A DNA stretch of 6,096 bases from Nanobdellota archaeon (GTDB taxonomy: Archaea > Nanobdellota > Nanobdellia > Woesearchaeales > GW2011-AR9). Each line of letters begins with the position of its first letter. Position 1 is the stretch's first letter. Below are positions 5,954-6,096 of this stretch, piece after piece. Under the pieces are notes generated by a model. It was given only the letters and a program-made list of their open reading frames with translations. It did no database searches and had not been told where the DNA came from. The position numbers and the translations under genes were made by a program. The DNA lies in the NCBI GenBank assembly GCA_018812355.1, contig JAHJDQ010000045.1, forward strand, positions 1-6,096, in the 5' to 3' direction.

Positions 5954-6096
5954 TTAATAGGGCTCTGTAGAATTGCTACCGTCTGTGCCATCAATGACAG
6001 CAATAACGTAGTTATTGATGGCATGGCCAGGCGGAAGATACCACGTTCGTATACGCAGTATATGGTTGTGGTCTCTGGAGTAGGATAGCAATTCTA
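5954..6096 (-). CDS. C-terminal end of a probable extracellular protein (5' partial)
   Basis: On the minus strand a frame is open from the window edge to a TAA at 5954-5956, giving 46 residues (first complete codon at 6092-6094). It includes TWYLPPGHAINNYVIAVIDG and ends GTDGSNSTEPY. The aromatic and hydrophobic strand pattern, followed by an Asp-Gly turn and a Ser/Thr/Asn-rich tail, resembles beta-sandwich modules such as CARDB in archaeal surface proteins. That resemblance is weak and by eye. Its stop lies seven bases from the stop of the convergent fusion gene, a spacing typical of this compact genome. The other two minus-strand frames contain stops. The strong inverted repeats in the same DNA are an alternative explanation for the region, so the call is moderate. 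Confidence 0.5.
   Translation of the reverse strand, partial: ELLSYSRDHNHILRIRTWYLPPGHAINNYVIAVIDGTDGSNSTEPY
5968..6096. repeat. 129-bp region with 11-bp terminal inverted repeats and two internal hairpins
   Basis: TAGAATTGCTA at 5968-5978 is the exact reverse complement of TAGCAATTCTA at 6086-6096, the last bases of the window. Inside lie a perfect 10-bp pair, TGCCATCAAT 5986-5995 with ATTGATGGCA 6014-6023, and a competing pair CAATAAC 6001-6007 with GTTATTG 6011-6017. A second arm has ATACCAC 6038-6044 with GTGGTCT 6068-6074 (one mismatch), GTATAC 6049-6054 with GTATAT 6058-6063 (one G-U), and CCAG 6027-6030 with CTGG 6075-6078. Together they can fold as a three-way junction. The stretch looks more GC-rich than the neighbouring genes. 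It could be a small transposon-like element, a structured RNA, or repeats within the coding sequence on the minus strand. Confidence 0.5.

Overview
The window reads as a fragment of a compact, AT-rich archaeal genome, probably a DPANN-type lineage such as the Woesearchaeota/Pacearchaeota group. This assignment is inferred. It rests on an archaeal-type replication protein A with a Cys3His zinc finger, a TATA-like box placed for a leaderless transcript in front of it, short intergenic gaps, and parts of beta-rich, surface-type proteins at both edges. The folate enzymes (FolC, ThyA, DHFR, SHMT) belong to families better known from bacteria and eukaryotes, so they may have been acquired by transfer.

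Layout, left to right. Bases 2-382 hold the C-terminal end of a beta-rich, probably secreted protein (+). Bases 425-1853 hold a two-gene unit (+): an RPA-like single-stranded DNA-binding protein, then one base later a small YdjM-like membrane metal-dependent hydrolase. Bases 1854-1955 are a convergent gap filled by nested inverted repeats. Bases 1956-3122 hold folC (-). Bases 3123-3215 are the divergent control region. Bases 3216-5946 hold a two-gene operon (+): thyA and a 617-residue fusion of dihydrofolate reductase with serine hydroxymethyltransferase. After 7 bases between convergent stop codons, bases 5954-6096 encode the C-terminal end of another apparently extracellular protein (-). The same DNA carries strong nested inverted repeats that reach exactly to the window edge.

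How the genes work together: ThyA converts dUMP and methylene-tetrahydrofolate to dTMP and dihydrofolate. The DHFR half of the fusion reduces dihydrofolate to tetrahydrofolate, and the SHMT half recharges it to methylene-tetrahydrofolate with serine. The whole thymidylate cycle is therefore encoded by two adjacent genes, and FolC, which can add glutamate tails that retain folates and improve enzyme binding, is transcribed divergently beside them. The DHFR-SHMT fusion is the main point of interest. The SHMT half has no start codon of its own near the junction, and the linker is only a few residues, so the fusion looks genuine.
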